Positions 1-7,894 of a DNA stretch of 64,000 bases are shown here, piece after piece. Position 1 is the first letter of the stretch; every line of letters begins with the position of its first letter. The translations under genes were made by a program, and so were the position numbers. This DNA comes from Planctomycetaceae bacterium. Lineage in GTDB: Bacteria > Planctomycetota > Planctomycetia > Planctomycetales > Planctomycetaceae. The DNA lies in contig JABISG010000074.1 of the NCBI GenBank assembly GCA_018699955.1, positions 62,001 to 126,000 of the forward strand, read 5' to 3'. The notes under the pieces were generated by a model. The model saw only the letters and a program-made list of their open reading frames with translations. It did no database searches and was not told the DNA's origin.

Positions 1-180
1 GCGTTTGTCGGCGGGCGAGCGACCCGTCTTATCGCCCGAATAGGCAATCAACGCTCCGGATTCCGCAATTTCACAGTTGGGGTCAGCCCGGATCGCGTCA
101 CAGTACACCTGAGCCGGCGCCGGATTGCGGCTGATTTCACGAACCTGAATTCCATACTGCCTGAGATCGATCGAAGACAC
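1..180 (-). CDS. pckA: Phosphoenolpyruvate carboxykinase (ATP), N-terminal part
   Basis: The first 60 codons of a minus-strand gene are present and the rest lies beyond the left edge. PEPCK (ATP) converts oxaloacetate and ATP to phosphoenolpyruvate, ADP and CO2 in the cytoplasm, the first committed step of gluconeogenesis. The visible part begins with the family pattern D-L-x-x-Y-G-I and N-P-x-P-A, then reaches the conserved N-terminal block GALIAYSGDKTGRSP at residues 42-56, which is characteristic of the ATP-dependent enzyme. The start is GTG at 178-180. An in-frame TAA lies only two codons upstream, so no longer start is possible, and a GAAAG/GCGGA stretch just upstream can serve as ribosome binding site. 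The family assignment is firm although the catalytic domain itself is not visible. Confidence 0.9.
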   Translation of the reverse strand, partial: MSSIDLRQYGIQVREISRNPAPAQVYCDAIRADPNCEIAESGALIAYSGDKTGRSPADKR

Positions 181-670
181 GAATTATCCGCTTTCAGAAA
201 GAAGAGTGCGTCTATGTGGTGAATGCATCAAGAACGCAGAAAGCACTGGGAGTGTACCGGCTAGCGTTTTATTCAGCTTGTAGCTTCACCAGCGATTTCG
301 TGCGAGAGCAAGTTGGAATGCGAAGCAGTCACAAGTGTTGCGCAACCTGCAACCTGTTGTAAGCGGAAACTGCAAAACAGTCGCAAGGAAATGCTATTGA
401 CGTGTCCAGTGAAACAACGGTAATCCCGCCTCAATTTCGCGGCCCCGCTCAATTCTCCTCTCCCCAGTCACATCAAATCAGTTACACGGAATGGGATTGC
501 CCCGTATTTCGCGACGCTGGCTTTGTGCGCCGGCGGCGGCGAGAGAATGGAATCTCAACGATCGCCATGAATGATTTCGCCTCACCCACCCCGGAACATG
601 TCCCGTCTTCGCCGTTTCCAATGGGACAGAAGCCGAAGAGCGATGCCTCACGGCAACTCGTCACCATGGT
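181..670. other. Non-coding or unassigned stretch upstream of pckA
   Basis: About 490 bases separate the pckA start from the next supportable reading frame. It must contain the pckA promoter and presumably the promoter of the plus-strand TIR locus, but I see no convincing -35/-10 pair. Open frames on both strands between 402 and 782 give arginine- and proline-rich translations unlike any family I know. The 12-mer ATCTCAACGATC occurs at about 551 and again at about 685, which hints at a small duplicated or decayed segment. Confidence 0.4.
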
Positions 671-982
671 TTGTCGCGCCCCCGAATCTCAACGATCCTG
701 CGGCGGTGGGCTATCAGTGACGAGGCGGTACGAAGACTCGACCTCTACCATACCGGCGCTGGCTATTCGGTGGCAGTCGTGATCGAGAAGCCAACAGTCG
801 AGAGGATTCGCGAGTTCAATATCGATCTCATCGCATTACTCGATGAGTTGTTCCCGCCGATGATCGCTCCGTCCACCTACATCGTCGGAACCGAGTTTGC
901 CGACGCCCCGATGTTTCGCCGTTACGGCACGTTCACTGGAATCGACGAAGACATCGACGCATACGCCCGCCCTGCCGCGTGA
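671..982 (+). CDS. Small hypothetical protein upstream of the TIR gene
   Basis: This is a 103-aa frame starting at TTG 671 and ending 57 bases before the TIR-domain gene. From about residue 15 onward the codon use is strongly biased to G/C-ending codons (GAC, ATC, CTC) and the translation alternates hydrophobic and acidic residues as in a folded domain. The first 15 residues are arginine-rich and less convincing, so a later GTG start (V34, at about 770) is possible. I recognise no family. Position and orientation suggest co-transcription with the TIR gene, so it may be a partner such as a sensor, inhibitor or regulatory subunit. That is inference from context only. Confidence 0.4.
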   Translation: MSRPRISTILRRWAISDEAVRRLDLYHTGAGYSVAVVIEKPTVERIREFNIDLIALLDELFPPMIAPSTYIVGTEFADAPMFRRYGTFTGIDEDIDAYARPAA

Positions 983-1039
983 AGCCCAACCTATCGTCAA
1001 CTCAGTCGTTCCGCTTTATACGTACAGGAGCTTGCCCTC

Positions 1040-1531
1040 ATGGCCCGAACGAAAGTTGCGCTGTTTAACTCATACGCTCAAGCGAATGACCGTATGGCTG
1101 CCGACCTTATTCGGCGACTTGTAATATTGTTCGCTTCGTCACTGCGGTATGAATATGCTGTTTGGCGAGACACCGCAATTTTCACGGGTAAGAATTGGCA
1201 CGACGAAATCCAACGAGCGATCAATGAATGCGACTTCGGCCTGATGTCTGTAAGTACAGAGTTTTTGATATCGGAATACATTGGGCAACATGAGCTGCCG
1301 CAGTTCGTTGGTCCGACATCTACCAAGCCGGTCTTTCCGGTGCTTCTCGCACCGTTAAATTACGGACGCCAAAACCTCAAAGGACTGGAGTCAGTTCAGT
1401 TGTTCACACTAGCGCGACCAAGCGGGCGACTGACGTATCGTGACTGCAAAAACGATGCCACGCGATCACTGTTCGCAGAAACGCTCTTCGAGCACATCGA
1501 AGTACGCCTCGATGCTCACTTCGCCGCGTAG
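1040..1531 (+). CDS. TIR-domain protein
   Basis: This is a 163-aa stand-alone TIR-like domain. Visible landmarks are an opening beta strand VALFNSYA (TIR box 1), the W-R-D block at 42-44 followed by F-T-G and W-H-D-E-I, the CDFGLMSVS strand at 64-72, and STEFLISEYIGQHELPQF at 72-89. In the last block Glu85 falls where TIR enzymes carry the catalytic glutamate for NAD+ cleavage. Bacterial TIR proteins commonly cleave NAD+ or make signalling nucleotides in antiphage defence; others are host-directed or purely scaffolding. No signal peptide or membrane segment is seen, so it is likely cytoplasmic. The start is ATG with AGGAG about 10 bases upstream. A short ORF precedes it and a strong terminator follows, giving a compact two-gene unit. 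The assignment to the TIR fold is good; enzymatic activity is inferred. Confidence 0.75.
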   Translation: MARTKVALFNSYAQANDRMAADLIRRLVILFASSLRYEYAVWRDTAIFTGKNWHDEIQRAINECDFGLMSVSTEFLISEYIGQHELPQFVGPTSTKPVFPVLLAPLNYGRQNLKGLESVQLFTLARPSGRLTYRDCKNDATRSLFAETLFEHIEVRLDAHFAA

Positions 1532-1562
1532 AGCGAGAGGACAACCGACGTCTGAGGTGGAC

Positions 1563-1600
1563 ACGAGACCGGCGACTGCAACGGAGTTGCCGGTCTCGTT
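1563..1600 (+). terminator. Hairpin terminator after the TIR gene
   Basis: A stem with arms at about 1563-1576 and 1586-1599 is perfect over its outer 11 base pairs (ACGAGACCGGC against GCCGGTCTCGT) and extends inward with one G-T wobble. It lies 32 bases beyond the TIR stop codon. The run of T after it is short, so it may act as an intrinsic terminator or as an RNA 3' end stabiliser. Confidence 0.6.
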
Positions 1601-1717
1601 CTGCGCTACAATCGGCGGCCGAAGATCAAACTTTCGGTTGCCCAGTCTGTCGCATCTCGCGAGATTTATGCGATAATGTGACCGTGCCGTTTTATTGATT
1701 CTGGGCAGGGGCGTCTG

Positions 1718-3109
1718 ATGCACTCGGTGGATTCGGGTCGGTATTTGCAAAACTCGCTCAACCGTCGCCGTTGGTTGCAACTTGGTGCGGCGGGTGGGGT
1801 GTCGCTGGATTTGTGGGGGTTGTTGCGCGCACGGGTTGCGGCGGAAGAGGTGAGCGGAAAACGGCCGGAGTCGGCAATTCGGTCGTGTGTGTTCGTTTAT
1901 TATTACGGCGGCCAAAGCCATCTTGATACCTACGACATGAAGCCGGACGCATCGTCAACGGTGCGGGGGGAATTCGATCCGATTTCGACGTCGGCACCGG
2001 GTGTGCAGATTTGCGAACATTTGCCGTACACGGCGAAGCTGATGCACAAGGTGGCGGTGGTGCGGAGCATGCATCACACCAATCGGTTGCACGATTCGGC
2101 CGGGACGGAAGTCTTCACGGGTCGGCAGGGGCCGAAGGGTGACCGGGAAGAGTTCGCGCCGCTGCCGCAATTTTTTCCCTGTCATGGAGCGGTGCTCAAT
2201 TACCTGCGACGCGAACAGGCACCCGACGTGCCGCACGCTTTGTTGCCCTGGCTATTTCACAACGTGGTCAACGTCCCCTGTCAGGGGGGTGGATTTCTGG
2301 GCAAGGCGTTCGATCCGTTTCAGATTTCCGGCGATCCGGCTTCCAAGGGATATCGGGTCGATATGCTCAATCGTCCCGACGATCTATCGATGCAGCGGGT
2401 CTCGCGGCGGCGTGAATTGTTGGGGCGGATTGACGAGACGACGGCGGACTCGGCCAAGCCGGTTCGACAGTTTCGCAGCTTCTATGAAAAAGCGTATGAA
2501 CTGCTGGAATCGGACACGCTGCGGCAGGCAATGAAGATCGATCAGGAACCGCCGGAAACCCGCCAGCGGTACGGGCTATTCAAAGGAACGAATCAGGAGT
2601 TGCGGGGGCAGAACCTGTTGATGGCGCGGCGGTTGGTGGAGGCGGGCGTGCCGTTTATTAACGTGCAGGATTTTCGGCAGCAGGGTCAGAACTGGGACTC
2701 TCACGCGAAGAACTTTGAACAGAATAAGAAAACACTGCTGCCGCCGGCCGATCAATCGCTATCGGCCCTCATTGAAGACCTCGACGAACGCGGGCTGCTG
2801 GACTCGACATTGATTGTGGCAACGGGTGAGTTCGGGCGAACACCGAAGATCAACGGCAACGCCGGTCGCGATCACTGGCCCGACTGTTACTCGCTGTTGT
2901 TGGCCGGCGGGGGAATCAAAGGCGGAACGGTGTATGGTTCGAGCGACCGAATCGGGGCGTATCCAGAGGACGACCCGGTGACGCCGGCCGATCTGGCGGC
3001 GACAATCTACAGCCGCTTCGGGTTAGATCCGCGGACACACATCAAAGATCAAACCGGACGCCCGTGGCGAATATCGGACGGGCGGCCGATTGATGCGATC
3101 TTCAGATGA
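1718..3109 (+). CDS. DUF1501 protein with Tat-like signal
   Basis: This 463-aa protein belongs to the DUF1501 family, which is greatly expanded in planctomycetes. The N-terminus has a twin-arginine-like stretch (NRRRWLQLGAAGG, about residues 15-27), indicating Tat export. Family landmarks are GGQSHLDTYDMKP near residue 64 (usual form GGPSHLDTWDPKP), GEFGRTP near 370 and RDHWP near 382, the acidic/histidine clusters expected for an alkaline-phosphatase/sulfatase-like fold. The function of the family is not firmly established; members often lie beside DUF1549/DUF1553 cytochromes. Here no such partner is adjacent, so this copy appears solitary. It is 463 residues against roughly 430-490 for the family, so full length. 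Confidence 0.85.
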   Translation: MHSVDSGRYLQNSLNRRRWLQLGAAGGVSLDLWGLLRARVAAEEVSGKRPESAIRSCVFVYYYGGQSHLDTYDMKPDASSTVRGEFDPISTSAPGVQICEHLPYTAKLMHKVAVVRSMHHTNRLHDSAGTEVFTGRQGPKGDREEFAPLPQFFPCHGAVLNYLRREQAPDVPHALLPWLFHNVVNVPCQGGGFLGKAFDPFQISGDPASKGYRVDMLNRPDDLSMQRVSRRRELLGRIDETTADSAKPVRQFRSFYEKAYELLESDTLRQAMKIDQEPPETRQRYGLFKGTNQELRGQNLLMARRLVEAGVPFINVQDFRQQGQNWDSHAKNFEQNKKTLLPPADQSLSALIEDLDERGLLDSTLIVATGEFGRTPKINGNAGRDHWPDCYSLLLAGGGIKGGTVYGSSDRIGAYPEDDPVTPADLAATIYSRFGLDPRTHIKDQTGRPWRISDGRPIDAIFR

Positions 3110-3132
3110 CGGCGTTGTCTGATACGACGACA

Positions 3133-4404
3133 TCATCGAGGAACGCCGCTACCCAACCATTTGGGGTTCATGCTCGACAGCAACAAATCCGCTGTACTGA
3201 CCAGTTCAAAATCACATTCGCTCGATATCTGTTCGGCGAAAGTTGAACGTCGAAAGCAGCGGGCCAGCACTTTGGCCTTGGGGTACTTGCGAGAGAGCCA
3301 CAACGCCGTCCGAATGTTGACGCTGTCGTCACCCGACCCCAGTATGTAAACCGGCTCCTCGCCCGCACCGTCAATCTCCTCTGCGACACGCTGCCAGGTT
3401 CGTGGATGTTGGAGATTCTCGGCCAGCAAATGCCACTCATAGCCGTCCTGGAATCCCACCTGGTCAGCAAACACCATTGTCTGCAGGTCACCCTGTTGAT
3501 CGACAATAACGACCTTGGAAAACTTTTCCGCCGCGTGCTGCTGAAGCTGATCCAGAACGCTTTGACCGAATCGGCCAAATCCGGCAAGCACGACGATGTC
3601 CCCGGAATCTGTCTTTCGAAAATGGGGTAACAAATTTTCGTCGACGAGAGACTCCGCAGCACGTCGATAAGAGTTGAATTTGGTAGCCTGCTGCAGCAAC
3701 TCTGCCTTCTCAACAACGCGAAGCAATCGCAGATCGGAAATGTGCACCAGCGTCTGCGTCGCCAAATGTGGCGCAATGCTAATTGCCTTGGTCGCCGTAT
3801 CAAGGTTGATGTAGTCGTCTCCGGTGAGAACAACCAACCGTTTGGCGAATTTGAGACGAAGCATGCGGATTGCCGGCTTACTGGTAACGTCGGCAATTAG
3901 CACGTTGGCGCGAAACCGTTCGATGGCGGTTTGCGCGTGGGGATTATCTGCCCGGTTGTCGATGATGAGTACGGGTGTGTTTGGCTCGGCCTCGCGCAGG
4001 CACTCAAGATAGAGCATGGCAAGTCGTCCGCAGCCTGCAATGACAACATGTTGACGCAATTGTCTCAGTCGAAATCTATCGGGCCGAATGGCACGCAAGA
4101 TCCCCTCGACCAAAGCCGACGTCGTAATTGCCGGGGCCGCAAAGTAAACCAACCAGAGCATGGCTCGCGCCCACATGGGGCCACGCACTGGCACTCCAAG
4201 ATCCAAACCGCCGAGAACGAACAGGCCGAGTGTGTAGTACACCTTGGCCATGAAGTCGGCCGAACGGACGTCGCGGTCACTCGCCTCAGCGCCGCCACAG
4301 AAGGCCACCAAGCCAAGTAGGAAAACGAGAATGAGAACCGCGCCTCGCCAACGAAACCAGCGCAGCCTGCCACGAATTGAATTGATATGGATTTCGGAAG
4401 TCAC
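3133..4404 (-). CDS. Two-TrkA-N-domain potassium-channel-like protein
   Basis: This membrane protein of about 423 aa has two N-terminal hydrophobic segments (about residues 19-36 and 75-95) flanking a pore-loop-like stretch, followed by two Rossmann TrkA-N/RCK-like domains. Their glycine motifs are GCGR near residue 124 and GFGRFG near 275. RCK domains bind NAD(H) or ATP and gate ion flux. The loop between the helices reads YYTLGLFVLGGLDLG instead of the TVGYG selectivity filter, as in the channel-like branch related to CASTOR/POLLUX rather than a classical K+ channel. I chose the GTG at 4404. The open frame continues to 4536, but that extension is hydrophobic, has no ribosome site and nearly touches the tRNA gene. 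It converges with the DUF1501 gene. Confidence 0.7.
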   Translation of the reverse strand: MTSEIHINSIRGRLRWFRWRGAVLILVFLLGLVAFCGGAEASDRDVRSADFMAKVYYTLGLFVLGGLDLGVPVRGPMWARAMLWLVYFAAPAITTSALVEGILRAIRPDRFRLRQLRQHVVIAGCGRLAMLYLECLREAEPNTPVLIIDNRADNPHAQTAIERFRANVLIADVTSKPAIRMLRLKFAKRLVVLTGDDYINLDTATKAISIAPHLATQTLVHISDLRLLRVVEKAELLQQATKFNSYRRAAESLVDENLLPHFRKTDSGDIVVLAGFGRFGQSVLDQLQQHAAEKFSKVVIVDQQGDLQTMVFADQVGFQDGYEWHLLAENLQHPRTWQRVAEEIDGAGEEPVYILGSGDDSVNIRTALWLSRKYPKAKVLARCFRRSTFAEQISSECDFELVSTADLLLSSMNPKWLGSGVPR

Positions 4405-4568
4405 TCGGTTTGTATCCAGGAGTGCTGCAGAGAAAAACGCGCCGTCGAGTCGTCCCACGGCTATGTGGACGAAGAGGAGCGACCCTTCCGCTGAGAACGA
4501 GAGTGGGCTGAAAATGAAGAAAACCCCGAGAAACACTGTGCTTCAGGGGGTTCAGGCCACGCCATGAG

Positions 4569-4642
4569 TGGTCGATACTGGATTCGAACCAGTGACCCCT
4601 GCGATGTGAACACAGTGCTCTAACCAACTGAGCTAATCGACC
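4569..4642 (-). tRNA. tRNA-Val (anticodon CAC)
   Basis: The reverse complement folds into a full cloverleaf. The acceptor stem GGTCGAT pairs perfectly with ATCGACC. The D arm is GCTC/GAGC with AGTTGGTTA in the loop. The anticodon stem CTGTG/CGCAG has one G-T pair and the loop TTCACAT gives anticodon CAC. The T arm is ACTGG/CCAGT with TTCGAAT. The discriminator base is A and CCA is not encoded, so it is added after transcription. Confidence 0.95.
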
Positions 4643-4724
4643 TCGGCTCTACTTTTAACGACTCGTTTCGTTCGCTGCAAGTTCGCGCGAAACGATGCGG
4701 TGTCGCCGGTGTGTCGCCTGTTTT

Positions 4725-5996
4725 TCAGGTCGTTTTCGGCACGTCGCCAACTTTGCCGGTTGCGAATGGCCATTCGACAGCCTTGTAGGCGATTTCCAAT
4801 TCCGGAGTTTCGTACGGCTTGTAACCGTCGGCCAGACTGTGCATGGCACGGTCGAGAATGCCGGTGGTTAGCAGCGTTCTTTCCACCGGATAGGCCGGTT
4901 TGCCGGTGTGGACCATGTGCTCGATGGCCTTGACGAGGTATCCGAAGTGTCCGAAAGGCTGCGTTTCTTCGAGCGCCAAAACGCAAGCAGCCGGTTTCGC
5001 TTCGCCCTTCAACTGCGCAGCAAAGCCGAACTGATGGGTGACGCCGTTGGCCATCGCCATCACCGCCTTCAGGCCATCGCGGTATTCAATGAGAAAAAGT
5101 GTCGATTTCTTGGCGAAGCGCTGTTCCCAACCGTCGCGTTGGAAACCGTCTTGCACGGCCAATGCTGACTCCATCAAGTCGTGCGACCACCAGCCATCTT
5201 TCTCTGATCGCCAAATCGCATCGCCTTTCACAGCTTGAACCGATGCGACGCCGGTCTCGCCCCCTTTGCGGCGTTCGAGCATGCACTGCATACCTTCCAG
5301 CGCATGGAAACCATACGCCTCTTCCCCGCCGTAGCCAATGCCGATGGCCGCCTGAACTTCGCAGCCCATTGGCAATGAAAGTGTCGGCTGTCGCCAGGCA
5401 ACCGGGACCGATGAACCGGCCATGAAGGGGATCTTCATCCGCGTGGCCGTGTCGTACATGTGCCGGGCGTCTTTGAAATTCCACGCCAGATGTTTGTCGT
5501 TGAAGAGCGGAACAACCTTGTCGTGTTTTTTGTAGGTGGCCGCGATTTCATCGAAGAATCGCCGGCGGGGATATTTGTGCTGATGTGTTTTTTCGGTGTA
5601 GGGATAGTCGCCATGCTCGCCGACACTCAACACACCGGCGACGGGGATTCCCTTCCCACCGACGGTGACGGCACCTTCGATGGTATCGAAGATTGGCACG
5701 TTATGTTTTTTTGCCAACTCGCGACCCAGCCCGCTTTTGGGCAACTGGTCGATGTACAACGACGCCAGCCGAAGTCCCGGTCCCGGTCCGCCTTGCTGAT
5801 CGAACCCTTCGAGAATCTTGCCGAAGATGACGTCGGCGTGCGAGTTGCGTTTGTAAACAGTGGTAACCCCCGCAACCGGTAATCGACCACGATCATCCGC
5901 AGCGGCGGCATGCTGCCACGTTGCTCCAATCGATGCCAGTCCAGCCCAACCGGCCGACTGCCTGAGGAATTCGCGCCGTCTCAATTGCTGAGTCAT
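4725..5996 (-). CDS. Tat-exported conserved protein of unknown function
   Basis: This 423-aa protein starts at ATG 5996, where GGGAG lies about 6 bases upstream; the open frame extends further but without a ribosome site. The N-terminus RRREFLRQSAGWAGLASIG is a clear twin-arginine signal. The mature part has features I associate with a planctomycete/acidobacterial exported family: VAGVTTVYKRNSHADVI, VLSVGEHGDYP, DKHLAWNFKDA, MAGSSVPV and YGFHALE. Some of this resembles the nucleotide-binding and substrate segments of Gfo/Idh/MocA-type oxidoreductases, but the canonical GxGxxG near the N-terminus is missing, so I do not call it a dehydrogenase. It is divergent from the DUF1080 gene and ends next to tRNA-Val. 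Confidence 0.7.
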   Translation of the reverse strand: MTQQLRRREFLRQSAGWAGLASIGATWQHAAAADDRGRLPVAGVTTVYKRNSHADVIFGKILEGFDQQGGPGPGLRLASLYIDQLPKSGLGRELAKKHNVPIFDTIEGAVTVGGKGIPVAGVLSVGEHGDYPYTEKTHQHKYPRRRFFDEIAATYKKHDKVVPLFNDKHLAWNFKDARHMYDTATRMKIPFMAGSSVPVAWRQPTLSLPMGCEVQAAIGIGYGGEEAYGFHALEGMQCMLERRKGGETGVASVQAVKGDAIWRSEKDGWWSHDLMESALAVQDGFQRDGWEQRFAKKSTLFLIEYRDGLKAVMAMANGVTHQFGFAAQLKGEAKPAACVLALEETQPFGHFGYLVKAIEHMVHTGKPAYPVERTLLTTGILDRAMHSLADGYKPYETPELEIAYKAVEWPFATGKVGDVPKTT

Positions 5997-6265
5997 CGCC
6001 GTCTCCCAAACGCCAACAGGAACTCCCACCAACAGCTGGCGGGAAGTGAACGGTGTGATCCATTCATTCACATAATACCAAGAATAACAGTCACAACAGC
6101 CCATGCACACACTGCTGTGACGGTGAAATCATCGACGACTTCCTTGTGCTCAACACACACAGTAGTGAAATTGCCTCGCATCCTTGGTAAAATCGGCTAC
6201 GAATTCACCCTCCATGGATTGGTATCATCAGTCAAGTTGAAACAACCCAGTTAGGAACGACCAAC
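5997..6265. promoter_or_regulatory. Divergent intergenic region
   Basis: This stretch of 269 bases separates two divergently transcribed exported-protein genes and must hold both promoters. It is less GC-rich than its surroundings. I see no operator-like palindrome and cannot place promoter boxes with confidence. Confidence 0.3.
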
Positions 6266-6901
6266 ATGTTGACCATGCGAAATCTGCTGCTGCACCTTAT
6301 CCCCGTCGCACTCATCTCGTTGCCAGTGACGATGGCGATGGCAGGCGAAAAATCGAAAGACGTTGAAAAAGGTTTCACCAAACTGTTCAACGGCAAGGAC
6401 CTTTCAGGCTGGAAGATCGCAGAGAACGGAAAATTTGAGATCGTCGATGGCTTGATCCGCGTCAGCGGACCGCGCGCCCACATGTTTACCGAAAAGGAAT
6501 ACGTAAACTTTGAATTCCGCGCCGAGGTGAAGACGACTCCCGGCAGCAACTCGGGCATCTACTTCCACACCAAATTCCAGGAAAGCGGCTGGCCGGAGCT
6601 GGGCCACGAAGCACAAGTGAACGTGACGCACGGCGATCCGGTAAAAACCGGCAGCCTGTACAACGTGAAGAAACTGTTCAAGACGCCCGCCAAAGACAAC
6701 GAGTGGTGGACGCAGACGGTCATCGTCAAGGGCCAACGGATCATCATCAAGATCAACGACGAAACCGTCATCGATTACGTCGAGCCGAAAGACGTTAAGG
6801 GCGGACGCAAATTGAGCAAAGGATCGTTCGCGCTGCAGGCCCACGACCCCAAGAGCGTCGTCTTCTACCGCAACATTCGCGTGAAGACGTTGCCGGAATA
6901 A
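6266..6901 (+). CDS. DUF1080 (3-keto-disaccharide hydrolase-like) secreted protein
   Basis: This 211-aa protein has an N-terminal signal peptide (hydrophobic stretch LLLHLIPVALISLPVTMAMA, then AG). The remainder is a single DUF1080/3-keto-disaccharide hydrolase-like beta-sandwich of concanavalin-lectin type: FNGKDLSGWK near residue 36, YVNFEFRAEVKTTPGSNSGIY near 79-100, and SFALQAHDP near 192. Planctomycetes have many copies, thought to act on oxidised sugars or to bind carbohydrate outside the cytoplasm. Length matches a single-domain member. AGGAA lies upstream of the ATG. A strong intrinsic terminator follows 25 bases after the stop, so it is a monocistronic unit. Confidence 0.85.
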   Translation: MLTMRNLLLHLIPVALISLPVTMAMAGEKSKDVEKGFTKLFNGKDLSGWKIAENGKFEIVDGLIRVSGPRAHMFTEKEYVNFEFRAEVKTTPGSNSGIYFHTKFQESGWPELGHEAQVNVTHGDPVKTGSLYNVKKLFKTPAKDNEWWTQTVIVKGQRIIIKINDETVIDYVEPKDVKGGRKLSKGSFALQAHDPKSVVFYRNIRVKTLPE

Positions 6902-6925
6902 TTGAGAACTGACGGCGAAACTCTC

Positions 6926-6961
6926 AACCCCCGGACTCAATGTCCGGGGGTTTGTTTTTTT
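6926..6961 (+). terminator. Intrinsic terminator
   Basis: An 11-bp perfect stem (AACCCCCGGAC at 6926-6936 against 6942-6952) encloses a 5-base loop and is followed by TGTTTTTTT. This is a textbook Rho-independent terminator for the DUF1080 gene. Confidence 0.92.
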
Positions 6962-6986
6962 CTCGGACCGCTGGACTCTCGCCACA

Positions 6987-7832
6987 ATGCGACTCGGTTA
7001 CAACACCAACGGCACTTCCGATCATCGCTGGCCGGAGGCGGTTCAATTGATGGCCGAAATCGGTTACCGATCGGTGGCGGTTACGGTCGATCACGACTGT
7101 CTCGATCCCTTTTCGCCGCGGCTGACCGATGACATCGAGGCGATGCGTGCGTTGCTCGAACAGAACGACATGATCTCAGTCGTCGAGACGGGCGCTCGGT
7201 TTCTGCTCAACCCGCGCGTGAAACACGAACCAACCCTGATGAGCGCCACGGCCGATGAACGTCGGCTGCGCGTCGATTTTCTGAAGCGGTGCGTCGATAT
7301 ATCCGCTGAACTGGGTGCCGACGCTGTTTCCTTCTGGTCGGGTGTTTTGCGCGAGGACATTCCGGAAGCCGCCGCTATTGAACGCCTTGCCGCCGGTTGC
7401 CGGGAAGTCTGCGAATATGCCGCAACGAAAGATGTTCGGCTGGCGTTTGAACCGGAACCGGGAATGTTCATCGAGACAATGGCCGATTACGCCAACCTGC
7501 TGGAATTGGTTGACGCGCCGCACTTCGGGCTGACAATTGATATTGGCCACTTGCAGTGCGTTGAAGACGAACCGATTTCGGATCATCTGCGTCGTTGGTC
7601 TGATCGCCTCTTCAACATTCACATTGAAGACATGTGCCGCGGCGTGCACGAACATTTGCCCTTCGGTGAAGGGGAAATCGATTTCGAGCCGGTGTTATCG
7701 ACTCTCTGCGACATCGGTTTTGCAGGTGGCCTCAACGTCGAACTCAGCCGTCACAGCCACATGGCCCCAACCATGCTGCAGGAATCGTACGATTTCTTGA
7801 AACGAATTCTGCGCGCAGAAGGTTTGGGATAG
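6987..7832 (+). CDS. TIM-barrel sugar phosphate isomerase/epimerase family protein
   Basis: This 281-aa cytoplasmic protein belongs to the xylose-isomerase-like/AP-endonuclease-2 superfamily. It opens with MRLGYNTNG, as the first barrel strand does. Putative metal ligands lie at the ends of strands: Glu in FEPEPG, Asp/His in TIDIGH, His/Glu in NIHIED, and Glu in LNVELSR. These fit the usual E-D-H-E divalent-metal set. The family isomerises or epimerises sugars or sugar phosphates; the substrate cannot be read from sequence. The start codon follows the preceding terminator by only 25 bases, so its promoter must overlap the end of that unit or it relies on read-through. It converges with the kinase-like gene. 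Confidence 0.75.
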   Translation: MRLGYNTNGTSDHRWPEAVQLMAEIGYRSVAVTVDHDCLDPFSPRLTDDIEAMRALLEQNDMISVVETGARFLLNPRVKHEPTLMSATADERRLRVDFLKRCVDISAELGADAVSFWSGVLREDIPEAAAIERLAAGCREVCEYAATKDVRLAFEPEPGMFIETMADYANLLELVDAPHFGLTIDIGHLQCVEDEPISDHLRRWSDRLFNIHIEDMCRGVHEHLPFGEGEIDFEPVLSTLCDIGFAGGLNVELSRHSHMAPTMLQESYDFLKRILRAEGLG

Positions 7833-7894
7833 AGTCGATGATCGTGAGAGGCATCCGCCGGATGAACTGCAGCCTGAGCTCCCCAGGAGGCAAC

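Noticed and set aside
402..782. Plus-strand ORF of 126 codons near the left end
   Set aside because: The translation is low in hydrophobic pattern and rich in Arg/Pro/Ser, it overlaps the better 671-982 frame, and an opposing frame in the same DNA looks equally weak.
4405..4536. 44-residue N-terminal extension of the TrkA-N protein
   Set aside because: It has no ribosome site, no family similarity and approaches the tRNA gene 3' end within about 30 bases.
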